From an uncultured Microbacterium sp. (GTDB taxonomy: Bacteria; Actinomycetota; Actinomycetes; Actinomycetales; Microbacteriaceae): a stretch of DNA of 64,000 nucleotides. Location: assembly GCF_947488465.1 (NCBI RefSeq), contig NZ_CANKZA010000001.1:62001-126000 (forward strand), read 5' to 3'. Numbering within the stretch: the stretch's first letter is position 1; each line of letters starts with the position of its first letter. The translations under genes were made by a program, and so were the position numbers. The notes beneath the pieces are model-generated. The model saw only the letters and a list, made by a program, of their open reading frames with translations, had not been told where the DNA came from and did no database searches. Shown here piece after piece: positions 24,455 to 38,131 of this stretch.

Positions 24455-25807
24455 GTGACCGAATACCGTGACCTCCCCGCCGACGCCGCGCTGGAGCGCT
24501 TCCGCGAGTTGCTGCGCATCCCGACGGTGTCGCATGCCGATGAAGTCGACATCGACTGGGCACGCTTCGATGAGTTCCTTGCCGCGCTCATCCGGCTGTA
24601 CCCGCAGACACACGCGACGCTGGACCGCGAGGTCATCGCCGGGCACTCCGTGCTCTACCACTGGGCCGGGGCGACCCCAGCCGACCCGCTCGTGTTGATG
24701 GCCCATCTGGATGTCGTTCCGGTCGCCCCGGAGGAATGGACGCATCCACCCTTCGCCGCCGAGATCATCGGGGCGGGGGAGGATGCCGAGATCCACGCGC
24801 GCGGCGCGATCGACGACAAAGGGTCACTCGTCGCGATCCTGGAAGCCGTCGAACACCTCGTCGAGAGTGGCCATACGCCCGCCCGCGATATCTATCTCTC
24901 GTTCGGGCACAACGAAGAGACCGCCGGCGAGGGCGCGCAGGAGATCGTCCGGGCGCTGCAGTCCCGTGGCATCAGGCCCGGGCTCGTCCTCGACGAAGGC
25001 GGGGCGGTCGTGGACGGCGTCGTTCCCGGAGTCACCGTGCCCACGGCGATGGTCGGCGTCGCCGAGCGCGGCGTCATGACGGTGCATCTCACGGCGCGCG
25101 AGGCGGGTGGGCATGCCTCGACCCCGCCGGCGACGCCGGCGACCGTCCGTCTAGCCCGGGCCATCGACCGCGTACACCGGCATCCGTTCCCCACTCGCAT
25201 CGCGCCGCCCGTGCGAGCCCTCTTCGCGACCCTCGCTCCGCACACGCACGGGCCGTTGCGCTGGGTCTTCGGTCATCTGGCTCTCACCGGGCCGCTGCTC
25301 GCGGGCGTCTTCCCGAGGCTCGGGCCCGAGATGAACGCGCTCGTGCGGACAACCGCCGTCACGACCGAGCTGTCCGGCGCCCCCGGCGAGAACGTCCTGG
25401 CGACGACAGCGCGCGCGTCGATCAACATCCGGCTCCTCACCGGCGACACCGTCGCGTCGGCCGAGGCGCACATCCGACGTGCCGTGGCGGACCCTGCCAT
25501 CGAGGTCGAGGTGCGGCACGGATCCGATCCGTCGCCGGTCTCGCCCTGGCAGGGCGAGCCCTGGCGCCGCATCGCGACGGCGGTGGCCTCGGCTCTCGGC
25601 GAGGACATCGTCACGACGCCGTACATTCAGCTCGGTGCGAGCGACAGCCGCTGGTTCACGCCGATCAGCGCGCACGTTTACCGGTTCACGCCTTTCCATC
25701 TCACACGCGCCGAGCGCGATGCCCTCCACGCGCACAACGAACGCATTCGGGTCGAGGTGTGGCTGCGCGGGATCGGGTTCTATCGGGATCTCATCCGCGC
25801 GAGCTGA
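24455..25807 (+). CDS. M20-family metallopeptidase
   Basis: A 450-residue GTG-started protein with the M20 metal site. MAHLDVVPV holds the first ligand, ARGAIDDKGSL the bridging aspartate, GHNEETAGEGAQ the catalytic glutamate pair and LVLDEGGAV the next acid. The dimerisation domain follows (GVMTVHLTAREAGGHASTPP), and the last ligand His lies near FTPFHLTRAERD. It resembles carboxypeptidase PM20-type or acylase-type enzymes; the substrate is unknown. Confidence 0.92.
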   Translation: MTEYRDLPADAALERFRELLRIPTVSHADEVDIDWARFDEFLAALIRLYPQTHATLDREVIAGHSVLYHWAGATPADPLVLMAHLDVVPVAPEEWTHPPFAAEIIGAGEDAEIHARGAIDDKGSLVAILEAVEHLVESGHTPARDIYLSFGHNEETAGEGAQEIVRALQSRGIRPGLVLDEGGAVVDGVVPGVTVPTAMVGVAERGVMTVHLTAREAGGHASTPPATPATVRLARAIDRVHRHPFPTRIAPPVRALFATLAPHTHGPLRWVFGHLALTGPLLAGVFPRLGPEMNALVRTTAVTTELSGAPGENVLATTARASINIRLLTGDTVASAEAHIRRAVADPAIEVEVRHGSDPSPVSPWQGEPWRRIATAVASALGEDIVTTPYIQLGASDSRWFTPISAHVYRFTPFHLTRAERDALHAHNERIRVEVWLRGIGFYRDLIRAS

Positions 25808-25865
25808 CCGCGAGCGCAAGGATCGCCGCCTGAGCGGGGCCATGCGGCCGACTCGGCATGACGAT

Positions 25866-25935
25866 CTCCGCAGAATGTTGCGATCTCCGCATCCGAAAGC
25901 GCTTGCGCGTGCGGAGGAGGCGACATTCTGCGGAG
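25866..25935. repeat. 70-bp nested palindrome with 19-nt direct repeats
   Basis: CTCCGCA boxes start at 25866 and 25885, and their complements TGCGGAG at 25910 and 25929, so each arm repeats its box after 19 nt. The outer arms CTCCGCAGAATGTTGC / GCGACATTCTGCGGAG match at 15 of 16 positions, and the mismatch would be a G:U pair in RNA. It lies between convergent genes and may also act as a terminator. Confidence 0.85.
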
Positions 25936-25986
25936 TTCGTGCGAGTGGATGCCGGAGACAGGGATGCCGGAGAAGGATCGGGGCGT

Positions 25987-26751
25987 TCAGTGCGGGGCGT
26001 GGTACTCGGTCTCGCCGTGCTTCCAGTAGCCCTTGATGATCACCTGGTCCGGCGCCAACGCCCAGCGGTCCAGGAGCAGCGCGCGGCCCGGCTTCACGAT
26101 GGCCTGCTCGGCGGCGATGAAACCCAGCACCGCACCCGGCGGCCGGTCGCCAGCCGTCAGCGCGTCCAGGTGTTCGGCGAGCGCCGAACCCGGCGCGGCG
26201 GAACTGCGATGGACGAAGGAGACCTCTATGCCGGGGGGCGTCTCGAGCGGCACGGCATGCATGCCCTCGATGATGACCCGGCCGGATGCCGCGGCATCCA
26301 TCTGCGCGACGAATCTGCGGATCGCGGGGATCGCCGTCTCGTCTCCCGCGAGCAGCCACGCGTCGGGACGACCGATGAGGACCTTCGAACCGCGCGGTCC
26401 GCCGATCGCTGCCGTCGAGCCGATCGGGGCGCGTGCCGCCCACGGGGCCGCGATGCCGTCGTCGCCGTGGATCGCGAACTCGAGGTCGAGCCACCCCGCC
26501 TCCGCATCCCACGCGAGCGGCGTGTACTCGCGGCTCGGCGCAGCGCGCAGGTCGTCGATCGATGCGTCGGCGGCGTCCGCGAAGAAGACCCGGATGTGGT
26601 CATCGGCGCCGAGCGAGGTGAAGCCGACGAGCTCATCGCCCTCGAGGCGCACGCGTACGTAGGTGGGCGTGATCCAGGTGCGCGCCGCGAGGCGTACGCG
26701 ACGGAAGCGGAGGTCGAGTCCGCGCGGCTCCAGGCGGAAGGTGGTGTTCAT
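25987..26751 (-). CDS. Siderophore-interacting protein (ferric-siderophore reductase)
   Basis: A 254-residue FAD-containing reductase-like protein. Start ATG 26751 (MNTTFRLEPRGLDLRFRRV) is preferred over 26766 because GGAG lies at a suitable distance. SREYTPLAWD is the FAD-binding motif (usual RxYTxR, here without the second arginine). IGGPRGSK, AWLLAGDETAIPAI and the C-terminal GYWKHGETEYHAPH are typical SIP segments. It releases iron from imported siderophore in the cytoplasm. Last gene of the iron operon, 23 bp after the ATPase gene. Confidence 0.93.
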   Translation of the reverse strand: MNTTFRLEPRGLDLRFRRVRLAARTWITPTYVRVRLEGDELVGFTSLGADDHIRVFFADAADASIDDLRAAPSREYTPLAWDAEAGWLDLEFAIHGDDGIAAPWAARAPIGSTAAIGGPRGSKVLIGRPDAWLLAGDETAIPAIRRFVAQMDAAASGRVIIEGMHAVPLETPPGIEVSFVHRSSAAPGSALAEHLDALTAGDRPPGAVLGFIAAEQAIVKPGRALLLDRWALAPDQVIIKGYWKHGETEYHAPH

Positions 26752-26774
26752 GTCACTCCGATTCATCGAGGGGG

Positions 26775-27527
26775 TCACTCCCACAGCACGACGAGGCGCT
26801 CGCCGAGCTTTTCGACGCGGGCTGGCGTGTCGTAGAGGGCGGTGAGCTGCGTCGCGGTGATGACAGAGCCGACCGGGCCGTGGTGCACGACGCGGCCGCT
26901 GCGCATCGCGATGATGTCGTCGGCGAACTGCGCCGCGACGTTGATGTCGTGGAGCACGACCACGATCGTCATGTCGCGCTCGGCGCACTCGCGCCGCAGG
27001 AGTCGCATGAGGCTGACCGCATGCCGAGGATCGAGGTTGTTGAGCGGCTCGTCGAGGAGCAGGTGATCGGTGTCCTGTGCGATCGCCATTGCGACGAACG
27101 CGCGTTGCCGCTGCCCGCCGGAGAGCTCATCGAGGAACCGGCCGCGCACCTCGCCCAGGTCCAGCAGGGCGATCGCCCGCTCGATGCGGGCGCGATCTTC
27201 GGCCGTGCGGCCCGATCCGCCATGCGGAAAGCGGCCGTAGGCGACGAGATCTTCGACGCTCAAGCGGATCGCCAGATGATTGTCCTGGCGGAGGATCGCC
27301 AGGCGACGCGCGATCTCGCGCGATCCAGCGGTGTGGACATCCACACCGTCGACCGTGATCGTGCCCTCCGTCGTCTGGATGAGCCGCCCGATCGCGGAGA
27401 GCAGGGTCGACTTGCCGGCGCCGTTCGGCCCGATGATCGCCGTGAGGCCGCGCCCGATCTCCAGCGTGACGTCGTCGACGGCAACGAGGCCCCCGTGTCG
27501 CTTGATGACGGCATCCGTCCGAATCAT
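26775..27527 (-). CDS. Iron-siderophore ABC transporter ATP-binding protein
   Basis: A 250-residue FecE/FepC-type ATPase. Walker A is GPNGAGKST (~residues 34-42), the Q-loop region RQDNHLAIRLSVEDLVAYGR is family-like, the signature is ELSGGQRQRAF, Walker B is HLLLDEPLNNLD, and the switch histidine lies in VVLHDIN. It powers the two FecCD permeases encoded upstream. Its ATG is 1 bp after the stop of the second permease gene. Confidence 0.96.
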   Translation of the reverse strand: MIRTDAVIKRHGGLVAVDDVTLEIGRGLTAIIGPNGAGKSTLLSAIGRLIQTTEGTITVDGVDVHTAGSREIARRLAILRQDNHLAIRLSVEDLVAYGRFPHGGSGRTAEDRARIERAIALLDLGEVRGRFLDELSGGQRQRAFVAMAIAQDTDHLLLDEPLNNLDPRHAVSLMRLLRRECAERDMTIVVVLHDINVAAQFADDIIAMRSGRVVHHGPVGSVITATQLTALYDTPARVEKLGERLVVLWE

Positions 27528-27528
27528 G

Positions 27529-28500
27529 TCAGCGGGCCCTTCCGGTGAGAACGAGGATGATGAAGAAGATGCCGCCGGCGAACTCGATCACGACCGGCAG
27601 TTCGGTGGAGAAACCCAGCATCCGATCGAGGATCAACTGGCCTCCGACGAGGGCGATGACCCCGATCGCGATCGCGGCGGGGATGCTGCGCACGTGCCGG
27701 TGCCCGACGGCACCGTAGGCGAGGTTCGCGACGATCAGCCCGAAGAACGTCACCGGACCCACGAGAGCGGTGGATGCCGCCACCAGCGCCGCGATCACGA
27801 TCACGACGTGCATGACGGTGCGCCGATGCTCCACCCCGAGCGAGATCGCGGTCGTCTCCCCGAGCGAGAGCACGTCGAGCGCGCGCCGAATCGGCCAGAG
27901 CGAGGCGATCGCGAGCACCACCAGCACCCCGGTCGGCAGGAGAAGCTCCCGGTCGACCGAGGTGAAGCTCGCGAAGGCCAGGTTCTGCACGATCGCGAAC
28001 GTGTCGGGGTCGAGCAGGCGCTGGAGGAACGAAGTGACGGAGCGAAAGAGGACACCGAGCACGAGCCCGGCGAGGACGATGACATGCAGGTCCAGTCTCC
28101 GCCGGAGGAACAGCCAGGAGTAGAGCAGCACGATCGACCCCGCCATCAGGACGAGTTCGACCGTCCACGACGCGAGCGGCGGGGCCGAGACCAAGAGCGC
28201 GGGGCCGATCGCGAAGGCGACGACCACCTGGATGGCGAGGAAGACGGCGTCGAAGCCCATGATCCCGGGCGTCAGGATGCGGTTGGCCGTGATCGTCTGG
28301 AACAGCACGGTCGAGACTCCGACGGCTGCGGCCGCGATCACCATTCCGGCAATCGTGCGGGTGCGGATGTCGAGCGCGTACTCCCAGCGGCCGGGGAGAT
28401 CGGTGAACAGGTACAGCACGATCACGAGGACAGCGAGCGCGGTCAGCGCGGTAAGCCTCAGGGCGGGAGAGCGGAGAGCGGCTCGGGTTGTGGCGATCAT
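27529..28500 (-). CDS. Iron-siderophore ABC transporter permease (FecCD family, second subunit)
   Basis: A 323-residue protein from ATG 28500 (MIATTRAALRSPALRLTAL) with about nine to ten hydrophobic helices. TITANRILTPGIMGFDAVF, ISLGVEHRRTVMHVVIV and VGPVTFFGLIVANLAYGAVGH (the ATPase-contact GxxxFxGL region) are FecCD hallmarks. It pairs with the other permease as a heterodimer. Its start overlaps the upstream permease stop by 4 bp. Confidence 0.93.
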   Translation of the reverse strand: MIATTRAALRSPALRLTALTALAVLVIVLYLFTDLPGRWEYALDIRTRTIAGMVIAAAAVGVSTVLFQTITANRILTPGIMGFDAVFLAIQVVVAFAIGPALLVSAPPLASWTVELVLMAGSIVLLYSWLFLRRRLDLHVIVLAGLVLGVLFRSVTSFLQRLLDPDTFAIVQNLAFASFTSVDRELLLPTGVLVVLAIASLWPIRRALDVLSLGETTAISLGVEHRRTVMHVVIVIAALVAASTALVGPVTFFGLIVANLAYGAVGHRHVRSIPAAIAIGVIALVGGQLILDRMLGFSTELPVVIEFAGGIFFIILVLTGRAR

Positions 28501-29447
28501 CGGACGCTTCCCGCCACGGAACGGCGCCGGCGTGCCGGCCGCGCCGCATCCGACGGCTGCGCGGTGCCGAGGAGCATCCACAGGAAGACGATGCCGCCGA
28601 GAACGCCCATGACGATCGAGATCGGCAACTCGAACGGAAAGCGCACGAGACGCCCGACGATGTCGCACAGCAGCACGAGGGAGGCGCCGAGCAGGGCGAC
28701 GATCGGCACGGATCGCCGCATGTTGTCACCCACCCAGCGGCTGACGATGTTCGGAGCGATCAGGCCGAGAAAAGGGATCGCGCCGGTGATGACGACCATG
28801 ACGCCCGTGACGATCCCGATGATGCCGACCCCGAGCGCCATGACGCCGCGTGTGTTGAGCCCGAGTCCGCGTGCGGTGTCCTCACCGAGACCCGCGACGG
28901 TGAACCGGTCGGCGGCGATCCAGGCGATGAGGGCCGCCGCGGCGGCGACCCAGAGCATCTCGTACCTCCCGCGGATGATGCCCGAGAAGTCCCCGATGCC
29001 CCAGCTGAGGAGCTCCTGCAGCATGTCGGCACGGTAGGCGATGAAGGTCGTGACGGCGCCGATGACGCCCGCGTAGAGGATGCCGACGATCGGTACGAGG
29101 ACGCTCGAACGAGAGGGGATGCGGCGGATCAACGCGAGGAACCCGATGACGCCGACGAGCGCTCCGACCGATGCGATGATCGCCGTGATCCCGAGCGGCA
29201 GGCCGGGGGAGAGGAGGAGAAGCAGCAAGAGGGCGAAGCTGGCGGCATCCGTCGCTCCGGTCGTGCTGGGCTCGACGAAGCGGTTGCGGGTGAGCAGCTG
29301 CATGATCAGCCCGGTGACAGCGAAGGCGATGCCCGCGAGGATGAGGGCGACCGTGCGGGGAACGCGGCTGGCGACGAGGATGAAGCCGTCGAGTTCGGCG
29401 ACACCGATCAACAGCGAGATCGTCGCGAGGGCGGCCGTGGAGACCAC
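28497..29447 (-). CDS. Iron-siderophore ABC transporter permease (FecCD family, first subunit)
   Basis: From GTG 29447 the protein has 316 residues: SRVPRTVALILAGIAFAVTG, TRNRFVEPSTTGATDAASFA and ITGAIPFLGLIAPNIVSRWVG are FecCD hallmarks. The frame stays open upstream, and a CTG at 29486 with GGGGAG seven bases before it would add LKRLSPTTLIVAG and complete TM1. The GTG has no good ribosome-binding site, so the true start may be 29486. Thirty-odd bases separate it from the binding-protein gene. Confidence 0.9.
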   Translation of the reverse strand: MVSTAALATISLLIGVAELDGFILVASRVPRTVALILAGIAFAVTGLIMQLLTRNRFVEPSTTGATDAASFALLLLLLLSPGLPLGITAIIASVGALVGVIGFLALIRRIPSRSSVLVPIVGILYAGVIGAVTTFIAYRADMLQELLSWGIGDFSGIIRGRYEMLWVAAAAALIAWIAADRFTVAGLGEDTARGLGLNTRGVMALGVGIIGIVTGVMVVITGAIPFLGLIAPNIVSRWVGDNMRRSVPIVALLGASLVLLCDIVGRLVRFPFELPISIVMGVLGGIVFLWMLLGTAQPSDAARPARRRRSVAGSVR

Positions 29448-29517
29448 CCCCGCGACGATCAGCGTCGTGGGGGACAGGCGTTTCAGAAGTCCGCTCCCCG
29501 CGAGTCAGGGAACAAGG

Positions 29518-30552
29518 TCAGCTCGCGACGGCGTCGTGGACCGAGGAGAGGACGGTCTGGATCGCGGTGAGGCCGTTGATGACGATGTAGAGCTCGCTGG
29601 CGGGCAGGTAGATGATCTGTCCCTCCTGAGCAGCGGTCGTCCGGTCGACGATCTCGTTGGAGAGCGTCTCTTCGGCGGTGCTGCCTTCACCTGTCGCCGC
29701 GCCACGGTCGAACGCGATGATCCAGTCGGGGTTCGCGGTCAGGAGGAACTCGTTCGTGACGGTGTCGCCGTGAGGTGATCCCTCGGCGCCGGGGAGCTCG
29801 GCCGCGGCGACCGCGGGGGTGAACCCGAGCTCGTCGAAGAAGTAGCCGAAGCGCGAGCCCTCGCCGAACGCACCGTACTCGCCGCCGGAGATCGAGAGCA
29901 CGAGCGCGGTGCCCGATGCCTCGGACTGGATCGTGGAGGTGAGTTCCTCGATGTCCGCCGTCAGCTCAGCGACCTTCTCCTCCTCGCCGAAGATCTCGCC
30001 GAGCTGAGCCGCCCGCACGAGGCCGGCTGCCGGGTCGAACGTGCCGCCGTAGGTGCCGGTGAGGTCGATCGTCGTGGCGATCTTCGCGAGCTCGTCGTAC
30101 TGTCCCGTGCTCCGGGCCGCCGTGACGATGAGGTCGGGCTCGAGCTCGTTGACGGCCTCGAAATCGGGCTCGAAGAGCGTGCCCACGGTCGGAAGATCCG
30201 CGTACTCGGAGAGGTAGTCCGGAAGGGCGATCTCCGGGATGCCGATGACCGAGTCGCCGGCGCCGATCGCGTGCAGGGTGTCGAGGGTCGCGATGTCGAA
30301 GGTCACGACGGCCTGCGGCTGGAAGGGCACCTCAACCGAGCCGCGCGCGGCGTCGGTGTCTTCCTGCCAGGACGTCTCGCCCTCTTCCTCGACCTGGATG
30401 AGGGTGGGCTGGGCGTTGTCGACAGCGACTGTCGATGCGGTGGTCGGGGCCTCGTCATCGGCGTTGGCGGCCGGGGAGGAGCAAGCGGTCACAGTCAGGG
30501 CGACGGCCGCAAGACCGACGAGCGGCCAGAGCGTGCGAGATGAGGTGATCAT
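29518..30552 (-). CDS. Iron-siderophore ABC transporter substrate-binding lipoprotein
   Basis: Start ATG 30552 gives 344 residues with a lipoprotein signal: a basic start, a hydrophobic run and the lipobox VTAC, followed by an acidic/threonine linker. The mature part has VVTFDIATLDTLHAIGAGDSVIG, ELEPDLIVTAARS and YGAFGEGSRFGYFFDELGF (in parts), typical of FatB/CeuE-like class III binding proteins. It captures ferric siderophore outside the membrane. First gene of the uptake operon and placed directly under an iron box. Confidence 0.93.
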   Translation of the reverse strand: MITSSRTLWPLVGLAAVALTVTACSSPAANADDEAPTTASTVAVDNAQPTLIQVEEEGETSWQEDTDAARGSVEVPFQPQAVVTFDIATLDTLHAIGAGDSVIGIPEIALPDYLSEYADLPTVGTLFEPDFEAVNELEPDLIVTAARSTGQYDELAKIATTIDLTGTYGGTFDPAAGLVRAAQLGEIFGEEEKVAELTADIEELTSTIQSEASGTALVLSISGGEYGAFGEGSRFGYFFDELGFTPAVAAAELPGAEGSPHGDTVTNEFLLTANPDWIIAFDRGAATGEGSTAEETLSNEIVDRTTAAQEGQIIYLPASELYIVINGLTAIQTVLSSVHDAVAS

Positions 30553-30555
30553 GTA

Positions 30556-30573
30556 GGTAAGCCTAGCCTTACC
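30556..30573 (-). promoter_or_regulatory. DtxR/IdeR-like iron box
   Basis: GGTAAG-CCTAGC-CTTACC has perfect 6-bp arms and resembles the DtxR/IdeR consensus TTAGGTTAGGCTAACC.. in its AGGCTAG/TAGCCT core. It ends 3 bp before the lipoprotein start codon, where a ribosome-binding site would be expected, so the mRNA may be leaderless or nearly so. Iron-loaded repressor here would shut the whole five-gene operon. Confidence 0.7.
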
Positions 30574-30597
30574 CGACCCCGGTCTCAAAACGCAGGG

Positions 30598-31539
30598 TCA
30601 GGGGATGAGCACGACCTTGCCGTCGATGCCGTCTGCCACGAGGTGGTGCGCCGCCGCCGCGTCGGCGAGCGGTACCTGGGCGCCGAGCTCCACCGTGAAC
30701 CGCCCGGCGGCCAAGAGCGCGAGCGTGACGGGGATCGCCTCGGCCCGCCACGCCTTCTCCTGAGCACTGAGGGGCACCGGACTACCACCCATGAAGGCGC
30801 GGATGCCGAGGTCAGCGGCATCCTTCCCCCGCACGAGAGTCGCGATCCGGTCGCGGTCGGCGACGAGGGTGAGCGAGGTCTCGAGAGCCTCGTCGGTGCC
30901 GGCGATGTCGATCGCGGCGGTGACACCCTGCGGTGCGGCGGCGCGAACGCGACCTTCGAGCCCCGGCGCGTACGAGATCGGCGTGGCACCGAGGGAGCGC
31001 ACCCGATCGGCGCGGCGATCGCTCGTCGTCGCGAGGACCGTGGCGCCCCAGAGCACGGCGAACTGGATGACGGCCTGACCGACGGCGCCCGAGCCGCCGT
31101 GCACAAGCAGCGTGTCGCCGGGTCCGACGGCGAGCGAGCGGAGGGTTTGGTACGCGGTGCCCGCAGGGATGCCGAGCGCAGCGCCCTCCGAGGCGGACAC
31201 CTGCGGCGGACGTTTCGCCGCCTGACCGGGCGTGACGACGACATCGGTCGCATAGAGCCCGGCCGCACCGAAGAGGACGACAGTATCGCCGACACGGAAT
31301 CCCTCGACGCCGTCACCCACCGCGGTCACCACCCCGGCCCCGTCGCCGCCCACGCGGCGTGGTTCGACGATGTCACCCGATGCGCGAGCGCCGGAGCGCA
31401 GCTTGAGGTCGAGCGGATTCACCCCCGCCGCCTCGATGCGCACGCCCAGCTCGCCCGGACCGGGCAGAGGCGTGGGAATGTCGGTGACGGTGAGGACCTC
31501 GGGCTCTCCGAACGCGGTGTATGTGATGACGGTGCTCAT
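30598..31539 (-). CDS. NADP-dependent quinone-oxidoreductase-type dehydrogenase
   Basis: A 313-residue medium-chain dehydrogenase/reductase from ATG 31539. MSTVITYTAFGEPEVLTVTD and GVNPLDLKLRSG are family N-terminal segments. The cofactor fold is LLVHGGSGAVGQAVIQFAVLWGA. No zinc-binding cysteines are present, so it belongs to the zinc-free quinone oxidoreductase branch. Quinones or enones are likely substrates. It lies between the iron operon and hrpA and probably has its own promoter. Confidence 0.92.
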   Translation of the reverse strand: MSTVITYTAFGEPEVLTVTDIPTPLPGPGELGVRIEAAGVNPLDLKLRSGARASGDIVEPRRVGGDGAGVVTAVGDGVEGFRVGDTVVLFGAAGLYATDVVVTPGQAAKRPPQVSASEGAALGIPAGTAYQTLRSLAVGPGDTLLVHGGSGAVGQAVIQFAVLWGATVLATTSDRRADRVRSLGATPISYAPGLEGRVRAAAPQGVTAAIDIAGTDEALETSLTLVADRDRIATLVRGKDAADLGIRAFMGGSPVPLSAQEKAWRAEAIPVTLALLAAGRFTVELGAQVPLADAAAAHHLVADGIDGKVVLIP

Positions 31540-31582
31540 CAGGCAGTCAACCTCCTTGTCGTCGCGGCTTGTCTGCCGCGTA

Positions 31583-36511
<4,929 letters not shown>

Positions 36512-36515
36512 GCGG

Positions 36516-38108
36516 CTAGATCCACCCCGGCATCCAGTTGTGCAGGCGGTAGAAGTCGTAGGGCACCTGCGTGGCCGACCACAACGGATACCAGAAGATC
36601 GATAGCGCGATCACGACGCCGAGGAACACCAGCACGACCCGCTGACCGGCCAGACGCCGGTCAGCGGGGGCGTGCGCGGCACCGATGACGTCGCGGAGTG
36701 CGAACGTCAGGGCGAGCAGCAGGAACGGCCAGATGACGATCGTGTAGAACTGGAAGATCGTGCGCTCCGGATACATCACCCAGGGCAACCAGGTGGCCGC
36801 GATCGCGACGAGCACAACCGCATGACGCCAGTCCCGGGCAACGACGAAGCGGTAGACCAGATAGATCATCGCCGCCATGCTCGCGTACCACAGCAGCGGA
36901 TTCGGCATGCTGTACAGGATTTCCAGGCATCCACTCGCACCGCCCGTGCAGCCGTTCTCCCCGTCGGCGGAGCTACCGGCATACATCGACGTCGGCCGCC
37001 AGAGCAGCGGCCACACCCACGCCGGACTCATGTAGCTGTGCGGTGAGCTCATGCCGGCCATCGAGGTGTAGATGGTCTCGTGATAGCGCCAGAGGCTCTG
37101 CAGCGACAGGGGCACCCAGCCGAACACGCCGGTCGCCGGAGAGCCGTCGGCGGCGTGGCGGTCGTAGCCGCCGTCGCTGGTGAGCCAGCCGGTCCACGAG
37201 GCGAGATACACAACCAGGGCGATCGGTACGAGAAGGACGAAGGATGCCGCGCCCTGGCGGACAGCATCCATCGGCCAGAACGTCACCCCCAGACGTCGAC
37301 GCTCCAGCGCATCGGTCACGACGAGGTAAAGGCCGATCGCAGCCAGCACCCAGACGCCGGACCATTTGACCGCCGTCGCCGCTCCCGCCGCCGCGCCGGC
37401 GGCGATGACCCAGGGACGGTTCCAGAGGACGGCGCCCCACGCGGGAGGCTCATCACCACGCAGGCGCGAGGCGATGGCGGCCGCGAGGCGATCGAGATGT
37501 CGCCGGCGATCGATGACCGTGAACCAGAAGGCGAGGAGCACGAAGAAGGTGAGGAAGATGTCGAGCAGCGCGACCCGACTCATCACGATCCCGAGGCCGT
37601 CGATCGCCAAGAGGAACGACGCCACGCTCGCGAAGACGGTCGAGCCGGTCAGGGCCCTCGCGAGGAAGAACAAGACGAGGACGCAGGCCGTGCCGAACAG
37701 AGCCGTCGCGACGCGCCAGCCGACCGACGATTCCGGCCCGAAGAGGGCCATGCCAGCGCCGATGAGGAACTTTCCGAGCGGCGGGTGGACGACGAAGCTC
37801 GCGGCCGTCGTGAAGATGTCGGTCTCGCCGGCGGCGAAACGTGCGTCCGCACCCTCGGGCCACGTTGCGGCGTAGCCGAGGTTCCACTGGCTCCACGCAT
37901 CCTTGACGTAGTACGTCTCGTCGAACACGAGCGCGTGCGGGTTACCGAGGTTCCAGAACCGCAGGATCGCGGCCAGAAGCGTGATGAGGACCGGCGCGAG
38001 CCATCCGTACAGCCGCTGCAGGCGCGGCTCCGCGGCCAGGCGCGTGCGCCAGCCGTCGTAGAAGGATGGCCGCTCGGCAGGCAGCAGCGGCGGGGCGGTG
38101 CTCGTCAC
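36516..38108 (-). CDS. Dolichyl-phosphate-mannose--protein mannosyltransferase (Pmt family, GT39)
   Basis: A 530-residue polytopic membrane protein. The catalytic D-E pair lies in VFDETYYVKD (residues 61-70) of the first extracellular loop. LGKFLIGAGMALFG and DGLGIVMSRVALLDIFLTF are GT39 segments, and about ten hydrophobic helices follow. It transfers mannose from polyprenyl-phosphate-mannose to Ser/Thr of proteins as they are secreted. Divergent from rsmI across 23 bp. Confidence 0.93.
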   Translation of the reverse strand: MTSTAPPLLPAERPSFYDGWRTRLAAEPRLQRLYGWLAPVLITLLAAILRFWNLGNPHALVFDETYYVKDAWSQWNLGYAATWPEGADARFAAGETDIFTTAASFVVHPPLGKFLIGAGMALFGPESSVGWRVATALFGTACVLVLFFLARALTGSTVFASVASFLLAIDGLGIVMSRVALLDIFLTFFVLLAFWFTVIDRRRHLDRLAAAIASRLRGDEPPAWGAVLWNRPWVIAAGAAAGAATAVKWSGVWVLAAIGLYLVVTDALERRRLGVTFWPMDAVRQGAASFVLLVPIALVVYLASWTGWLTSDGGYDRHAADGSPATGVFGWVPLSLQSLWRYHETIYTSMAGMSSPHSYMSPAWVWPLLWRPTSMYAGSSADGENGCTGGASGCLEILYSMPNPLLWYASMAAMIYLVYRFVVARDWRHAVVLVAIAATWLPWVMYPERTIFQFYTIVIWPFLLLALTFALRDVIGAAHAPADRRLAGQRVVLVFLGVVIALSIFWYPLWSATQVPYDFYRLHNWMPGWI

Positions 38109-38131
38109 GACGACCAGCCTATGCTGGGGCG

